Below, in pieces: positions 43,201 to 54,361 of a stretch of DNA of 64,000 nt. How positions within the stretch are numbered: the stretch's first letter is position 1; the number at the start of each line of letters is the position of its first letter. Origin of the DNA: Bufo bufo (taxonomy: Eukaryota; Chordata; Amphibia; Anura; Bufonidae); NCBI RefSeq assembly GCF_905171765.1, contig NC_053389.1, positions 213,720,624 through 213,784,623 of the forward strand, given 5' to 3'. The position numbers and the translations under genes were made by a program. A model generated the notes under the pieces. That model saw only the letters and a program-made list of their open reading frames with translations. It had not been told where the DNA came from and did not search any database.

Positions 43201-46200
43201 AATTTTACTGTAGTCCAGTACAGGCACCAAAAATTTGTCATTTACCTGACAAAAAAGAGCAAGTGATTATGTGACTGGAGGTATATTAGACGGTCAGTGG
43301 ATAACTATTTTACTCTAGGCCAATATAGGCCCCAAAAATTAGGCATTTACCGGACAGAAAAGAAAAAATTATTATGTGGCTGGAGATACATTAGGTGTCA
43401 CTGGATAACTATTTTACTGTAGGCCAATATAGGCCCCAAAAATTAGGCATTCACCTGACAGAAAAGAACAAGTGATTATGTGGCTGGAGGTACATTAGAC
43501 GGTCACTGGATAACTATTTTTTACGGTAGGCCAGTACAGGCCCCAAAAATTAGGCATTCTCCTGACCGAAAAAAGAACAAGTGATTATGTGGCTGGAGGT
43601 ACATTAGGCGGACACTTAATAACAATTTTTCTGTAGGCCAGTACAGGCTTCAAAAATTAGGCATTCACCTGATAGAAAAAAGCAAGTGATTATGTGGCTG
43701 GAGGTAGAATAGGCTGTCAATGAATAACAATTTTACTGTAGGCCAGTGGAGTACAGGCCCCAAAAATTAGGCATTCTCTGGACAGAAAAGAACAAGTGAT
43801 TATGTGGCTGGAGGTATATTAGACGGTCAGTGAATAACTATTTTACTGTAGACCAGTATAGGCCCCAAAAAATTAGGCATTCACCAGACTGAATATTAAA
43901 AAAGATTATATGGATGAAGTTACATTAGGAGACACTTAATAACAATTTTACTGTAGGCCAGTGGAGTACAGGCCCCAAAAATTATGCATTCACTGGACAG
44001 AAAAGAACAAGTGATAATGTGGCTGGAAGTACATTAGGCGGTCACTGGATAACAATTTTACTGTTGTTCAGTAGAGGCCCCAAAAATTAGGCATCCACCT
44101 GACCGAAAAAAAGTGATTATGTGTCTGGAGGTACATTAGGCGGTCACTGAATAACATTTTTTCTGTAGGCCAATGGAGTACTGGCCTCAAAAATTATGCA
44201 TTTACGGGACAGAAAAGAACAATTAATTATGTGGCTGGAGGTATATTAGACAGTCAGTGGAGAACTATTTTACTGTAGGTTAGTATAGGCCCCGAAAATT
44301 AGGCATTTACCGAACATGAAAGAACAAGTCATTATGTGGCTGGAGGTACATTAGGCGTCACTGAATAACAATTTTACTGTAGGGCAGTGGAGTACAAGCC
44401 CCAAAAATTTGTCATTCTCTGGACAGAAAAGAACAAGTGATTATGTGGCTGGAGGTACGGTACATTATGCGGTCAGTGGATAACTATTTTACTGTAAGCC
44501 AGTATAGGCCCCAAAAATTAGGCATTTACCGGACAGAAAAGAAAAAAATATTATGTGGCTGGAGACACATTAGGCGTCACTGGATAACAATTTTACTGGA
44601 GGCCAGTGGAGTACAGTCCCCAAAAATTTGGCATTCACCAATCAGAAAAGAGCAAGTGATTATGTGGCTGGAGGTACATTACGCGGTTTACTGGATAACA
44701 ATTTTACTGTAGGCCAATACTGGCCTAAAAAAAATGGCATTCACCGGACAGAAAAGAACAAATGATTATGTGGCTGGAGGTATATTAAACGGTCATTGGA
44801 TAACTATTTTTCGGTAGGCCAGTACAGGTCCCAAAAATTTGGCATTCACCTGAAAGAAAAGAACAAGTGATTATGTGGCTGGAGGTATATTAGATGGTCA
44901 CTGGATAACTATTTTTTACGGTAGGCCAGTACAGGCCCCAAAAATTTGGCATTCACCTGACAAAAAAGAACAAGTGATTATGTGGCTGGAGGTACATTAG
45001 GCGGTCACTGGATAACAATTTTTCTGTAGGCCATTACATGCCCCAAAAATTAGGCATTCACTGGACAGAAAAGAACAAGTGATTATGTGGCTGGAGGTAT
45101 ATTAGACAGTCAGTGGATAACTATTTTACTGTAGACCAGTATAGGCCCCAAAAATTAGGCATTCACCTGACAAAAAAGAACAAGCGATTATGTGGCTGGA
45201 GGTACATTAGGCGTCACTGAATAACAATTTTACTGTAGGCTAGTGGAGTACAGGACCCAAAAATTAGGCATTCATTGGACAGAAAAGAACAAAGGATTAT
45301 GTGGCTGGAAGTACATTAGGCGGTCAATGGATAACAATTTTACTGTAGGCCTGTAGAGGCCCCAAAAATTAGGCATCCACCTGACCGAAAAGAACAAGTT
45401 ATTATGTGTCTGGAGATACATTAGGCATTCACTGAATAACAATTTTTCTGTAGGCCAGTGGAGTACAGACCCTAAAAATTATGTATTTACGGGACAGAAA
45501 AGAACAAGTTATTATGTGGCTGGAGGTATATTAGACGGTTAGTGGATAACTATTTTACTGTAGATTAGTATTGGCCCCAAAAATTAGGCATTTACCGGAC
45601 AGAAAAGAACAAGTCATTATGTGGCTGGAGGTACATTAGGCGTCACTGAATAACAATTTTACTGTAGGCCATTGGAATACATGCCCAAAAAAATTAGGCA
45701 TTCACTGGACAGAAAAGAACAAGTGATTATGTGGCTGGGGGTACATTATGCGGTCAGTGGATAACAATTTTACTGTAGTCCAGTACAGGAACCAAAAATT
45801 TGACATTCACCTGACAGAAAAGAGCAAATGATTATGTGACTGGAGGTATATTAGACGGTCACTGGATAACTATTTTACTGTAGGCCAGTATAGGCCCCAA
45901 AAATTAGGCATTTACCAGACAGAATAGAGCAAGTGATTCTGTTGCTGGAGATACATTAGGCGTCACTGGATAACAATTTTACTGTAGGCCAGTGAAGTAC
46001 AGGCCCCAAAAATTAGGCATTCACTGAACGGAAAAGAACAAGTGATTATGAGGCTGGAGGGACATTAGGCAGTCACTGCATAACAATATTTCTGTAGGCC
46101 AGTACAGGCCCCAAAAATTAGGCATACACCTGACAGAAAAAAACAAGTGATTAGGTGTCTGGAGGTACATTAGGCGGACACTGAATAACAATTTTACTGT

Positions 46201-46250
46201 AGGCCAGTGGAGTACAGGCCCCAAAAATTAGGCATTCACCTGACTGAAAA
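40288..46250 (-). repeat. Satellite array derived from hAT tail repeat (~107-bp unit)
   Basis: About 55 units of 105-110 bp. A typical plus-strand unit runs GGCATTCACCTGACAG, AAGAACAAGTGATTATGTGG, CTGGAGGTACATTAGGCGG, TCACTGAATAACAATTTTAC, TGTAGGCCAGTGGAGTACAGG, CCCCAAAAATTA. Units vary in a five-base TGGAG segment and in several substitutions. Distinctive variants recur at a spacing of about 1283 bp: GCATCCACCTGACCG at 42808, 44091 and 45373; the GCATTTACCGG/A unit followed by AAGTCATTATGTGG-type variants at 43019, 44303 and 45588. The array ends next to the transposase stop, in the position and orientation of the short repeat tail of hAT no. 4. Confidence 0.95.
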
Positions 46251-46321
46251 GGCCTTTTATGCCGCTGTATATACATAAGACAAGGACCATTCTTTGTTTT
46301 GTGTGGTGGCGGATATGTGTG

Positions 46322-47000
46322 GTTTGGCATAAGGAAATTCAATTACACGTAGTCGTGACAGGTGTTTAATTCCTCTGAGATCCATGCCTCATTCATTTTT
46401 AGAAATGTGAGCTAGGTGAGTGGGCCTATCTTTCGCGATCCCCCCTGCTGAGATGAACTTCCTTTCGGACAGGACACTCGACGAGGGGCAAGCCAAGAGT
46501 TCCATGGCAAAATTTTGCCAGCTCTGGTCACAGGTCAAGCATGCACACCCAGTAGTTCCTCGCTTTTCAGAGCGTTCACATCAGCTGTTAACCCGATGTA
46601 GTCAGACACCTGTCGGTCTAGGCGTTCACTGAGGCTGGATCTGGAGGGCAGCTGTCGATGGCTTGGCTGCAAGAATGATCTTATATGCGAAGTGACCAAC
46701 ACATCTTCAAACTGCCCTCTTATTGCAGGCTCGGTAGGATTGGTACCCGCACCTGTTTCGCTGTGGGTGGAACTTCTTCTGTGAGCACCTGCAACAGCAG
46801 AATGCAGTATCTCTCGCAGCAAGGCCTGGAAATGCTGCATTCTGACAGCCCTCTGTGATGCTGGTAACATGTCCTCCATTTTGTGTTTGTAATGGGGGTC
46901 TAAGTACATTTCCACCCAGTACTGTTCCTTACCCTTTATGCTTTTTATATGGGGGTCTCTCTTCAAATACTGGAGCATGAAAGCTCCCATTTGCACTAAA
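46322..47000 (-). pseudogene. hAT transposase C-terminal part (copy no. 3)
   Basis: Minus-strand remnant of the BED-type hAT transposase. From 47000 down: LVQMGAFMLQYLKRDPHIKS, YLDPHYKHKMEDML, AVRMQHFQALLREI, RLDRQVSDYIGLTADVNALK, then the dimerisation region in another frame ending GluAla-Trp-Ile-Ser-Glu-Glu-like residues near 46370. The N-terminal two thirds, including the BED finger and at least the first catalytic residues, is deleted. It is closely similar to hAT no. 4 (58660-59302). One frame change near 46535 separates the two parts. Tail sequence follows directly (AATTCAATTACACG at 46338). Confidence 0.88.
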
Positions 47001-48534
47001 AGCTTTAATTTGAGGGTATTTACATCCAAATCAGGTGAACGGTGTAGGAATTACAACAGTTTGCATATGTGCCTCCCACTTGTTAAGAAACCAAAAGTAA
47101 TGGGACAATTGGCTTCACAGCTGTTCCATGGCCAGGTGTGTATTATTTCCTCATTATCCCAATTACAATGAGCAGATAAAAGGTCCAGAGTTCATTTCAA
47201 GTGTGCTATTTGCATTTGGAATCTGTTGCTGTCAACTCTCAAGATGAGATCTAAAGAGCTGTCACTATGAGTGAAGCAAGCCATCATTAGGCTGAAAAAA
47301 CAAACCAAACCCATCAGAGACTTAGCAAAAACATTAGGCTTGGCCAAAACAACTGTTTGGAACATTCTTAAAAAGAAGGAGCGCACCGGTGAGCTCAGCA
47401 ACACCAAAAGACCCGGAAGACCACAGAAAACAACTGTGGTGGATGACCGAAGAATTCTTTCCCTGGTGAAGAAAACACCCTTCACAACAGTTGGCCAGAT
47501 CAAAAACACTCTCCAGGAAGTAGGTGTATCTGTGTCAAAGTCAACAATCAAGAGAAGACTTCACCAGAGTGAATACAGAAGGTTCACCACAAGATGTAAA
47601 CCATTGGTGAGCCTCAAAAACAGGAAGGCCAGATTATAGTTTGCCAAACGACATCTAAAAAAGCCTTCACAGTTCTGGAACAACATCCTATGGACAGATG
47701 AGACCAAGATCAACTTGTACCAGAGTGATGGGAAAAGAAGAGTATGGAGAAGGAAAGAAACTGCTTATGATCCTAAGCATACCACCTCATCAGTGAAGCA
47801 TGGTGGTGTTAGTGTCATGGCGTGGGCATGTATAGCTGCAAATGGAACTGGTTCTCTTGTATTTATTGATGATGTGACTGCTGACAAAAGCAGCAGGAAG
47901 AATTCTGAAGTGTTTCGGGCAATATTATCTGCTCATATTCAGCCAAATGCTTCAGAAGTCATTGGACGGCTCTTCACAGTGCAGATGGACAATGACCCAA
48001 AGCATACTGCAAAAGCAACCAAAGAGTTTTTTAAGGGAAAGAAGTGGAATGTTATGCAATGGCCAAGTCAATCACCTAACCCGAATCCGATTGAGTATGC
48101 ATTTTAATTGCTGAAGACAAAACTGAAAGGAAAATGCCCCAAGAACAAGCAGGAACTGAAGACAGTTGCAGTAGAGGCCTGGCAGAGCATCACCAGGGAT
48201 GAAACCCAGCGTCTGGTGAGGTCTATGCGTTCCAGACTTCAGGCTAAAATTGACTGCAAAGGATTTGCAACCAAGTATTAAAAAGTGAAAGTTTGATTTA
48301 TGATTATTATTCTGTCCCATTACTTTTGGTCCCATAACAAGTGGGAGGCACATATGCAAACTGTTGTAATTCCTACACCGTTCACCTGATTTGGATGTAA
48401 ATACCCTCAAATTAAAGCTGTCAGTCTGCAGTTAAAGCACATCTTGTTCGTTTCATTTCAAATCCATTATGGTGGTGTATAGAGCCAAAAATGTTAGAAT
48501 TGTGTTGATGTCCCAATATTTATGGACCTGACTG
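47001..48534 (+). mobile_element. Tc1-like transposon, left end truncated
   Basis: The right end is complete: it finishes GGACCTGACTG at 48534 followed by TA. The long inverted repeat (about 230 bp) is complete on the right, but the left copy starts at AGCTTTAATTTGAGGGTA (47000), so roughly the outer 114 bp are missing. Internal parts of the repeats (GTAGGAATTACAACAGTTTG and inverse) match. The element sits inside hAT no. 3, and the same deletion removed its left tip and hAT coding sequence. Confidence 0.9.
47234..48281 (+). pseudogene. Tc1-like transposase, three stops
   Basis: Full-length in outline, about 345 codons. Frame: MRSKELSL, then a TGA at 47267; helix-turn-helix region IRDLAKTLGLAKTTVWNILK; linker GRPQK; second helix-turn-helix SVSKSTIKRRL; TAG at 47637; catalytic region ILWTDETKINLYQSD (first Asp), VQMDNDPKHTAKA (second Asp), SQSPNPNPIEYAF (Glu), then a TAA at 48104; the end is DCKGFATKY with a natural stop at 48279. 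All three catalytic residues are present but the three premature stops destroy it. Each stop lies in the same frame, so point mutations are the only damage. Confidence 0.9.
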
Positions 48535-48536
48535 TA

Positions 48537-49114
48537 CTTTCTATGTTAGAAAGTATATTATAGGTATATTACACCTGTCAATCAGTTTTTTTTTGTAGCA
48601 ACAGGTATATTACACACTAGTTGCAATTAGTTATTCCAATAGCATTTGTCCCTCTATATAGCTGCGGTATCGCAGCAGAACTGCACACAACTGCTGCACA
48701 ATACAAATGCACTATAATATACTTTCCATGTTAGAAAGTATATTATAAGTATATCACACCTTTACCATTCCTTAAAAGGACTTCTATGGCCCTATCAGCT
48801 AGTGTTTAGTGTCCCTAACAGTCTGACCCTGCTCCACAAAGCATCTTCTCCCTACACTGGCAAAACTGTGAATGTAAAATGGCTGCCATATCGGGTTCTG
48901 TGATAGGGTGGGGGTGTGTTAATATGCTGAAACGTCTCAATTGGCTGCCCTGTCCCACCTGATGGATGTGTGATGTGTCATGGGTCAAAGTTTGGCGCAA
49001 TGCAAAAGGATAAGGTGCAGGTGGACATTGCCATATGTTCGCATGTTCGGCGAATTACGAACAAGCAAAGTTCGCCAGGAAATGACCGCCGGGAGAACCG
49101 CAAGGCCATCTCTA
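48537..49114 (-). repeat. 5' terminal and leader region of hAT no. 3
   Basis: The inverse of 54362-54850 in hAT no. 4: shared stretches include TTTGACCCATGACACATC, GACAGACTGTTAGGGACA-like and AAGTCCTTTTAAGGA. It contains one and a half copies of the leader repeat around ACTTTCTA..TAGTGCATTTGTATTG. Confidence 0.88.
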
Positions 49115-49122
49115 GTAACAAA

Positions 49123-49324
49123 TACTTTAAATAAATGGTGATGTGAACCTGGCCTTACTTTATACTTCTCCCTCATATTTTGACATTCTTTCTAAAACCT
49201 TAATCAAGTTGTTTCCGAAACTATCTCTATATTAGACTCAATATTTTGATGCATTTTCTGAACTGTGTATATGCTCACATCTCCTGGGGATTTTTACCGT
49301 CCTTTCACTGCCACCTTTTTTTCC
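49123..49324. other. Intergenic stretch, nothing seen
   Basis: Continues the target region of hAT no. 3; no known sequence. Confidence 0.45.
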
Positions 49325-50372
49325 ACTTTCTGGTTTCTTGAACTTGTTGATCTGAAGGTCTTGTTTGCTCAGAGCAGAGACAGCTGAGGAACAGGTTCCT
49401 GTCATGATTAACAGCCTGTCAAAGTTGCTTTCTGCTCTACTCTTCCCTTTTTTGTGAAAGAAGTTCCCAAGGAAACCAAGTATCATGCTGTTTAAATTAA
49501 AATAAAATAAAAATTAAATCACAAAATTTCATTATCGAAGTTCAGACAGGCTCCGAAATGACAACTACTTTTGGTTAAAAAAAATCTTTAGCTTGACATG
49601 TATAGAAAGAAGTTGCGGCCTTTTAGACATATCAGAAGCTGTAGTCAGTGGGATGACAGATGGAGTGAATATTCTGAAGACTTTTACTGGATTGTTAAAA
49701 CTATGCTGATGCCCCTTAAACGTACTGTATTTCAGCAGACTACAGGGCTCTTTCTAGTATAACAGTTGTTTTGAAATGTAGAAATAAAAAAGTAAATAAA
49801 AAAATCATATTGGAGTAAGAAATGGTGTACTGTAAGCTACTTTCACACTAGCGTTCAGGGCTCCGCTTGTGAGTTCCGTTTGAAGGCTCTCACAAACGGC
49901 CCCGAACGGATCTGTCCAGCCCTAATGCATTCTGAGTGGATGCGGATCCGCTCAGAATGCATCAGTTTGGCACCGTTTGTCCTCCGCTCCGCTCAGCAGG
50001 CGGACCCCTGAACGCAGCTTGCAGCGTTCGGGTGTCCGCCTGGCCGTGCGGAGGCAAACGGATCCGTCCAGACTTACAATGTAAGTCAATGGGGACGGAT
50101 CCGTTTGAAGTTGACACAATATGGCTCAATTTTCTAACGGATCCGTCGCCCATTGACTTTCAATGTAAAGTCAAAACGGATCCGTTTGCATTATCATGAA
50201 CAAAATTCCTGTGTGACCAATTGCCTTCAGAAGTCACCTAATTAGTAAATAGAGTCCAGTAGAGCAGAAAGCAACTTTGACAGGCTTTTAATCATGACAG
50301 GAATCTGTTCCTCAGCTGTCTCTCCTCTGAGCAAACAAGACATTCAGATCAACAAGTTTAAGAAACCAGGAA
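49325..50372. repeat. Long inverted repeat pair (~115-bp arms)
   Basis: 49325-49445 and 50257-50372 are inverted copies: the left has CTTGTTGATCTGAAGGTCTT and CCTGTCAAAGTTGCTTTCTG, the right the inverses. The spacer of about 810 bp includes the MITE at 49838-50210. The right arm is inserted between two pieces of the Tc1-like sequence, so this pair probably represents the ends of an unrecognised element of about 1.05 kb. Confidence 0.7.
49838..50210. repeat. MITE with GGATCCGT repeats
   Basis: Begins AAGCTACTTTCACACTAGCG and contains several GACGGATCCGTTTG palindromes; related to 28010-28302 and, at its start, to 32833-33010. No ORF of note. Confidence 0.65.
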
Positions 50373-51437
50373 GTTAAATGTATTCTCAGTATACCTACAG
50401 CTGTTCTGTGAAGGCCTCAGAGGTTTTTTAGTGAACATAAGTGATCAAACACCATCATAAAAACCAAGGAACACACCAGACAGGTCAGCGATAAAGTTGT
50501 GGAGAAGTGTAAAGCATTGTTAGGTTCAATCCATTATCCAAAAATGGAAGGAATATAACACAACTGCAAACCTACCAAGACTTGACTATTAACCTAAACT
50601 GGCAGACCAGGCATGGGGAGCACTAATTAGAGAAGCAGCCAAGAGGCCCATGGGTACTCTGGAGGAGCTGCAGAGATCCACAGCTCAGGTGGGAGAATAT
50701 GTCCACAGGACAACTATTAGTTGTGTACTCCACAAATCTGGCCTTATGGAAGCCATAGGAAGTCACGTTTGCAGTTTGCCACAAGACATAGTAAACATGT
50801 GGAAGAAGCTGCACTGGTCAGGTAAGTCCAAAGTTGATTTTTTTGGGCCTAAATGCAAAATGCTATATGTGGTAGAAAACTATCACTGAACATCACCTTG
50901 GACACACCATTCCCACTGTGAAACATGGTGGTTGCAGTATCATGATGTGGGGATGCTTTTCTTTAACAGGGACAGGGAAGCTGGTCAGAGTTGATGGGAA
51001 GATTGATGAAACAAAATACAGGGCAATACTGGAGGAAAACCTGTTAGAGGCTGCAAAAGACTTGAGACAGCGGTAGAGGTTCACTTTCCAGCAGGACAAC
51101 AGCCCTAAACATACACCCAGAGCTAAAATAGAATGGTTTAGATCAAACCATATTTATGTGTTAGTATGGCCCAGTCAAAGCCTCGACCTAAATCTCATTA
51201 ACAATCTGTGGCAAGACTTGAAAATTGCTGTTCAGAGACGCTCTCAATCCACTCTGACTGATCTTGAGCTATTTTTCAAAGAACAAAAATGTCAGTATCT
51301 GGATGTGCAAAGCTGATAGAGACATGCCCCAAAAGACTTGCAGCTGTAATTGCAGTAAAAGATGGTCCTACAAAGTATTGTAACGTGAAAAAAATTGGAA
51401 AAGTTCAAGAGGTATGAATACTTTTTCAAGGCGCTGT
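50222..51437 (+). pseudogene. Tc1-like transposon, heavily decayed
   Basis: The coding remains include the N-terminal helix-turn-helix region (50400-50560), LIREAAKRPMGTLEELQRST (50625-50690), a catalytic stretch TVKHGGCSIMMWGCFS-like in frame fragments near 50915-50965, QQDNSPKHTPRAK (second Asp, about 51090-51130) and a region near 51175-51225 where the final Glu lies in LINNLWQDLK (Asn where Glu is usual). The right end finishes TTTTTCAAGGCGCTG followed by TA at 51436-51437. Several stops and at least two frame changes. A foreign piece (50257-50385) interrupts its left part. A partial second copy is at 33105-33508. Confidence 0.78.
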
Positions 51438-51514
51438 AGTTGCTCAGTTGGTAGTTAAATTAGAAATGGGATCTCCAGAGGTAGAAGCACACCACAATTG
51501 ATCCACCTTCATTT

Positions 51515-51760
51515 AAGGTACGGCTACATGGTGACACTGGTAACGACCAAGATCACAGGGGCATCACAGTGTAGTAGTGATCCCATAGAAAAGAATTGCA
51601 AGACAAGTAGCATGTGTTCCACAGTTGAGGCACACATGCAACTCACGCTGCCATCCCATTAATTTCTATGGGATCACAGTTTTACTGTGATGCCTCTGCG
51701 CTTCTGGTCGTGACAGCTGTTGCGTATCCAGTGTCTCCGTATAGTCGTACCCTTAAAGGA
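51515..51760. repeat. Palindromic MITE
   Basis: Left end GGTACGGCTACATGGTG and right end CCGTATAGTCGTACCC are inverted. Arms also share GATCACAG..GCATCACAGT and its inverse. The last bases CTTAAAG follow. Confidence 0.7.
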
Positions 51761-52870
51761 ACATGCACAAGACCTTATACTGGTTTTGTACAAGCTTTAA
51801 GCTGTATAAGGCAGTGGAACTGCACCCATCAATGTCTGTTGGGACTATACTATACTTCTATGTATCTCTAATTTCATATGGTGCTAAATAAGTAGAGACC
51901 TTTAGGGCATGCACCATGGAATGCTCTTGTTATGACAGTGGTCCATGCCCACCACTGCTTCACTCCTTCTGGTTGGCACCCCGCTGCCTTGTTCACATAC
52001 TCCATGGTTACCGACATCACAGGCATCCCACTCTCTCTGCCCAGAGGGACTGTACACCACAGTAGTTCTTGTTTTACTTTTATGCCTCTCACTGTCCATA
52101 GGGCATAGCGACATGCTCTCTCTGGCTCTTAAAAGGCAGGTATGCATGCACCTTTTCCCTCCCCTGTCTATGGCTGGCCACTTTAGAGTATTTAAGACAT
52201 CTTCCCCTGTGGGAAGGTGCCTGAACAATAGGTTCTAGTACGATAGTTTCCTGAAAAGGTATACTATTAGTTTGTTTGCTGCACTAAATTCTGCCTGATT
52301 CCTAGATTTTGATCCTTCACTGCATGACAGACCTCTTCCTGATATCTGTTCTGCTCCCTGAGCTACCCACACTGACCTTTGAACTGTGAATTGGATTGTA
52401 TATACTCTGTTTCCTTGACCTTGGCCCGTTCATGAATATGGTTCTGCCTGATCCATTGGTGCACTGCATTGGTGTTTCTTGACCTACATGGTTCAGCAAT
52501 CACTTTAACAGAGACTACACTATGATGTAGCAGCCTGGTGAAGCCCAGATTCCTGAACAGGGGTCAAAGAATGGAGACATGGGGGGCTACTTACATTATG
52601 CCCTTAGGAGTAGCTCCAAGCAAAATCTATTCAGTAATACAGTGGATCCACATTTTCTTTTTCCAGTTCTATTAGGATATATTCACCCATATTCCTTGCA
52701 GACATTACTGTGCCGAAAAATTGTTAAGGACCTTTTTTCTAAAGCATGCACTTGGATTTTTGTAAGCCCCACTGAAGCCCCACATCAATTAGAACAGTTT
52801 GCAACAAATGACACTTACATATTTACCCTCACAGAGGTATTCGCAGAAGATGTCTCAATATCTCTGTAAT
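51761..52870. other. Intergenic stretch, no gene seen
   Basis: Overlapping ORFs of 70-108 codons on both strands at 51870-52240 have no recognisable domain and no codon pattern I trust. Confidence 0.5.
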
Positions 52871-52878
52871 ATGTTCAA

Positions 52879-53370
52879 TAGAGATGAGCGAAGTTACAGA
52901 AAATACAATTTGTCCGCTTCGCTGGAATTTCACAAACAAATTAGCTTTGTGACGAATTACTTCATCACAAAGCGCATTTCTTTGCATGTAGCGGGCATAA
53001 TGATGGGTGATTGCACTTCCCCCATCATTGAACCCCTCAGATGTTGCGTTCATCACTGATCGCGGCCCCTGAGATTAAAAATGAGTGCTTTCAGTGGTTA
53101 ATCAGTTAAAAATAAATAAATAAAAAATACTCACCTTATCCATTTGATCGTGAAGAGCCCACATCGGCCATCTTGATTGAAGACACTGGAAGAACTTGCA
53201 ATTTCAAATGGTGAAAGATGAGGTATGTATTTTTTTTACCGTCATTACTGGGAAAATCGATTCGTTACCTCGGTGCGCAATGAAATTCTTCTTCGCGTTA
53301 AATCAAAATCAAATTTTTCCTGAAATTCGGATCGAAGTCTACTTCAGATACTTTGATTCACTCAACACTA
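52879..53370. mobile_element. hAT-type MITE
   Basis: Starts TAGAGATGAGCGAAGTTAC and ends TTCACTCAACACTA, the inverse of TAGTGTTGAGTGAA. The outside 8-mers ATGTTCAA (52871-52878) and ATGGTCAC (53371-53378) match at six of eight. No transposase. The termini resemble those of the full hAT elements here, so it could be mobilised by a related enzyme. Confidence 0.75.
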
Positions 53371-53507
53371 ATGGTCACATATGGAGTACATGGAGTGCTT
53401 ATGCTGTACAAGAATATGTGCAGAAGCTCTGAGTGACTAGGATTAGTTTAACCATCACAAATAAGTAAAGTGAAATTGTGACCACAATTTTTAGATTTTT
53501 ATAAAAC

Positions 53508-53800
53508 TTAAAGGGGCTGTCCAAGTTATTTTTATTGATGACCTATCCTCGGGATAGGTCATCAATATCAGATCAGTGGGGGTCCGACACCTGGCACCCC
53601 CTGCTGATCAGCTGGTTGAAGAGAAGGCCACATGGCGTGCCAGCGATGCCTTCTCTTCATTGTTTACCTGTTTGCCATCAAAACTGCAGCAGTGAGCAGG
53701 TGTAATTACATCTAAGCCATCCCATTCACTTCAATGGGACAGCTAGATCCTATTCAAGTGTATAGGAAGGAGCTGTCCCATTGTACCATTAGTAACAAGG
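53508..53800. repeat. Palindromic MITE remnant
   Basis: TTAAAGGGGCTGTCCAAG at the start, then GATGACCTATCCTCGGGATAGGTCATC, a 27-bp near-palindrome, and a GTGGGGGTCCGACACCTGGC segment typical of the family at 28490. Confidence 0.65.
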
Positions 53801-53904
53801 AGATTCCTTACAAATAAACAGCGATGCTCACTGTGTACACAAAAATTATCCAGACTAAACCCATCCCCCTCCTCCTAAACTATCTGGCTCATGTGTAATA
53901 GCAT

Positions 53905-54062
53905 AAGTGACCTACGCCGATATTTTGCGCGCATTACGCGAGTATTACAATGCCGATTTTTGCAATCAATATAATCTCCAATTTTCGAATTCGCAAATAT
54001 ATGATGAATATTCTACAAAATATTTGCGAAATATCGCGAATTTGAATATTGCCCCTGCAGCT
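53905..54062. repeat. GCGAATATT-rich MITE fragment
   Basis: A/T-rich stretch with ATTTGCGAAATATCGCG and TTCGAATTCGCAAATAT, related to the split MITE at 34781. It adjoins the end of the Penelope-like coding remnant. Confidence 0.5.
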
Positions 54063-54361
54063 CATCAATATTCACCAAGGTCTTCAGGAAGAAGTCACCT
54101 GTTACCGTTGATAATAATGATTTTTTTCTGTATGGTACGGTTTGGCAACAGAGACACAGTTTGAAACCACATCTGTAGGACCCAGTGATAGTGGCATGAG
54201 AATTTAATTTAATGGTTTGGTGGCTGGGTAGTCTATGTAAATGATGGGGGGCTAGATTGTTGCCCAAATTGATAGAATGAATGTAGTTAATTTTATAGGC
54301 AGTCACAATATCTTTGCCTAGGAGGTTATCAGTCTTCAGCAAGTGCCAGTGGCATTGGAGG
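54063..54361 (-). pseudogene. Penelope-like element, linker/zinc segment (downstream half)
   Basis: Minus strand. Directly from the hAT border it encodes HWHLLKTDNLLGKDIVTAYK, NLGNNLAPHHL and GSYRCGFKLCLCCQTVPYRK, the conserved segment between the reverse transcriptase and GIY-YIG domain of Penelope-like elements (a W-H-L motif, N-x-L-A-P, and a Cys cluster). Its upstream half resumes across the hAT element at 63033. The GIY-YIG domain itself is missing beyond 54063. Confidence 0.82.

Larger units (their letters stand above)
39829..49114 (-). mobile_element. hAT DNA transposon no. 3 with satellite-expanded tail
   Basis: Both termini are present: TAGTGATGG at 39829 and the inverse of TAGAGATGG ending at 49114 (eight of nine match). 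The outside 8-mers are ATAACAAA (39821-39828) and GTAACAAA (49115-49122), seven of eight identical. Reading on the minus strand: 5' region 48537-49114, a deletion with a Tc1 element, transposase C-terminus 46322-47000, a tandem repeat tail 40288-46250 and 3' end 39829-40051. It is the same family as hAT no. 4: the 5' regions, coding ends, tail repeat and 3' ends all match. Confidence 0.92.

Noticed and set aside
40288..46250. CRISPR-like regular repeats
   Set aside because: Units are directly tandem without unique spacers, vary by substitution and come from a hAT tail in a eukaryotic genome.
51870..52240. Overlapping ORFs on both strands (72-108 codons), considered as a possible host exon
   Set aside because: No splice-site-bounded conserved domain could be recognised, and both strands are equally open.
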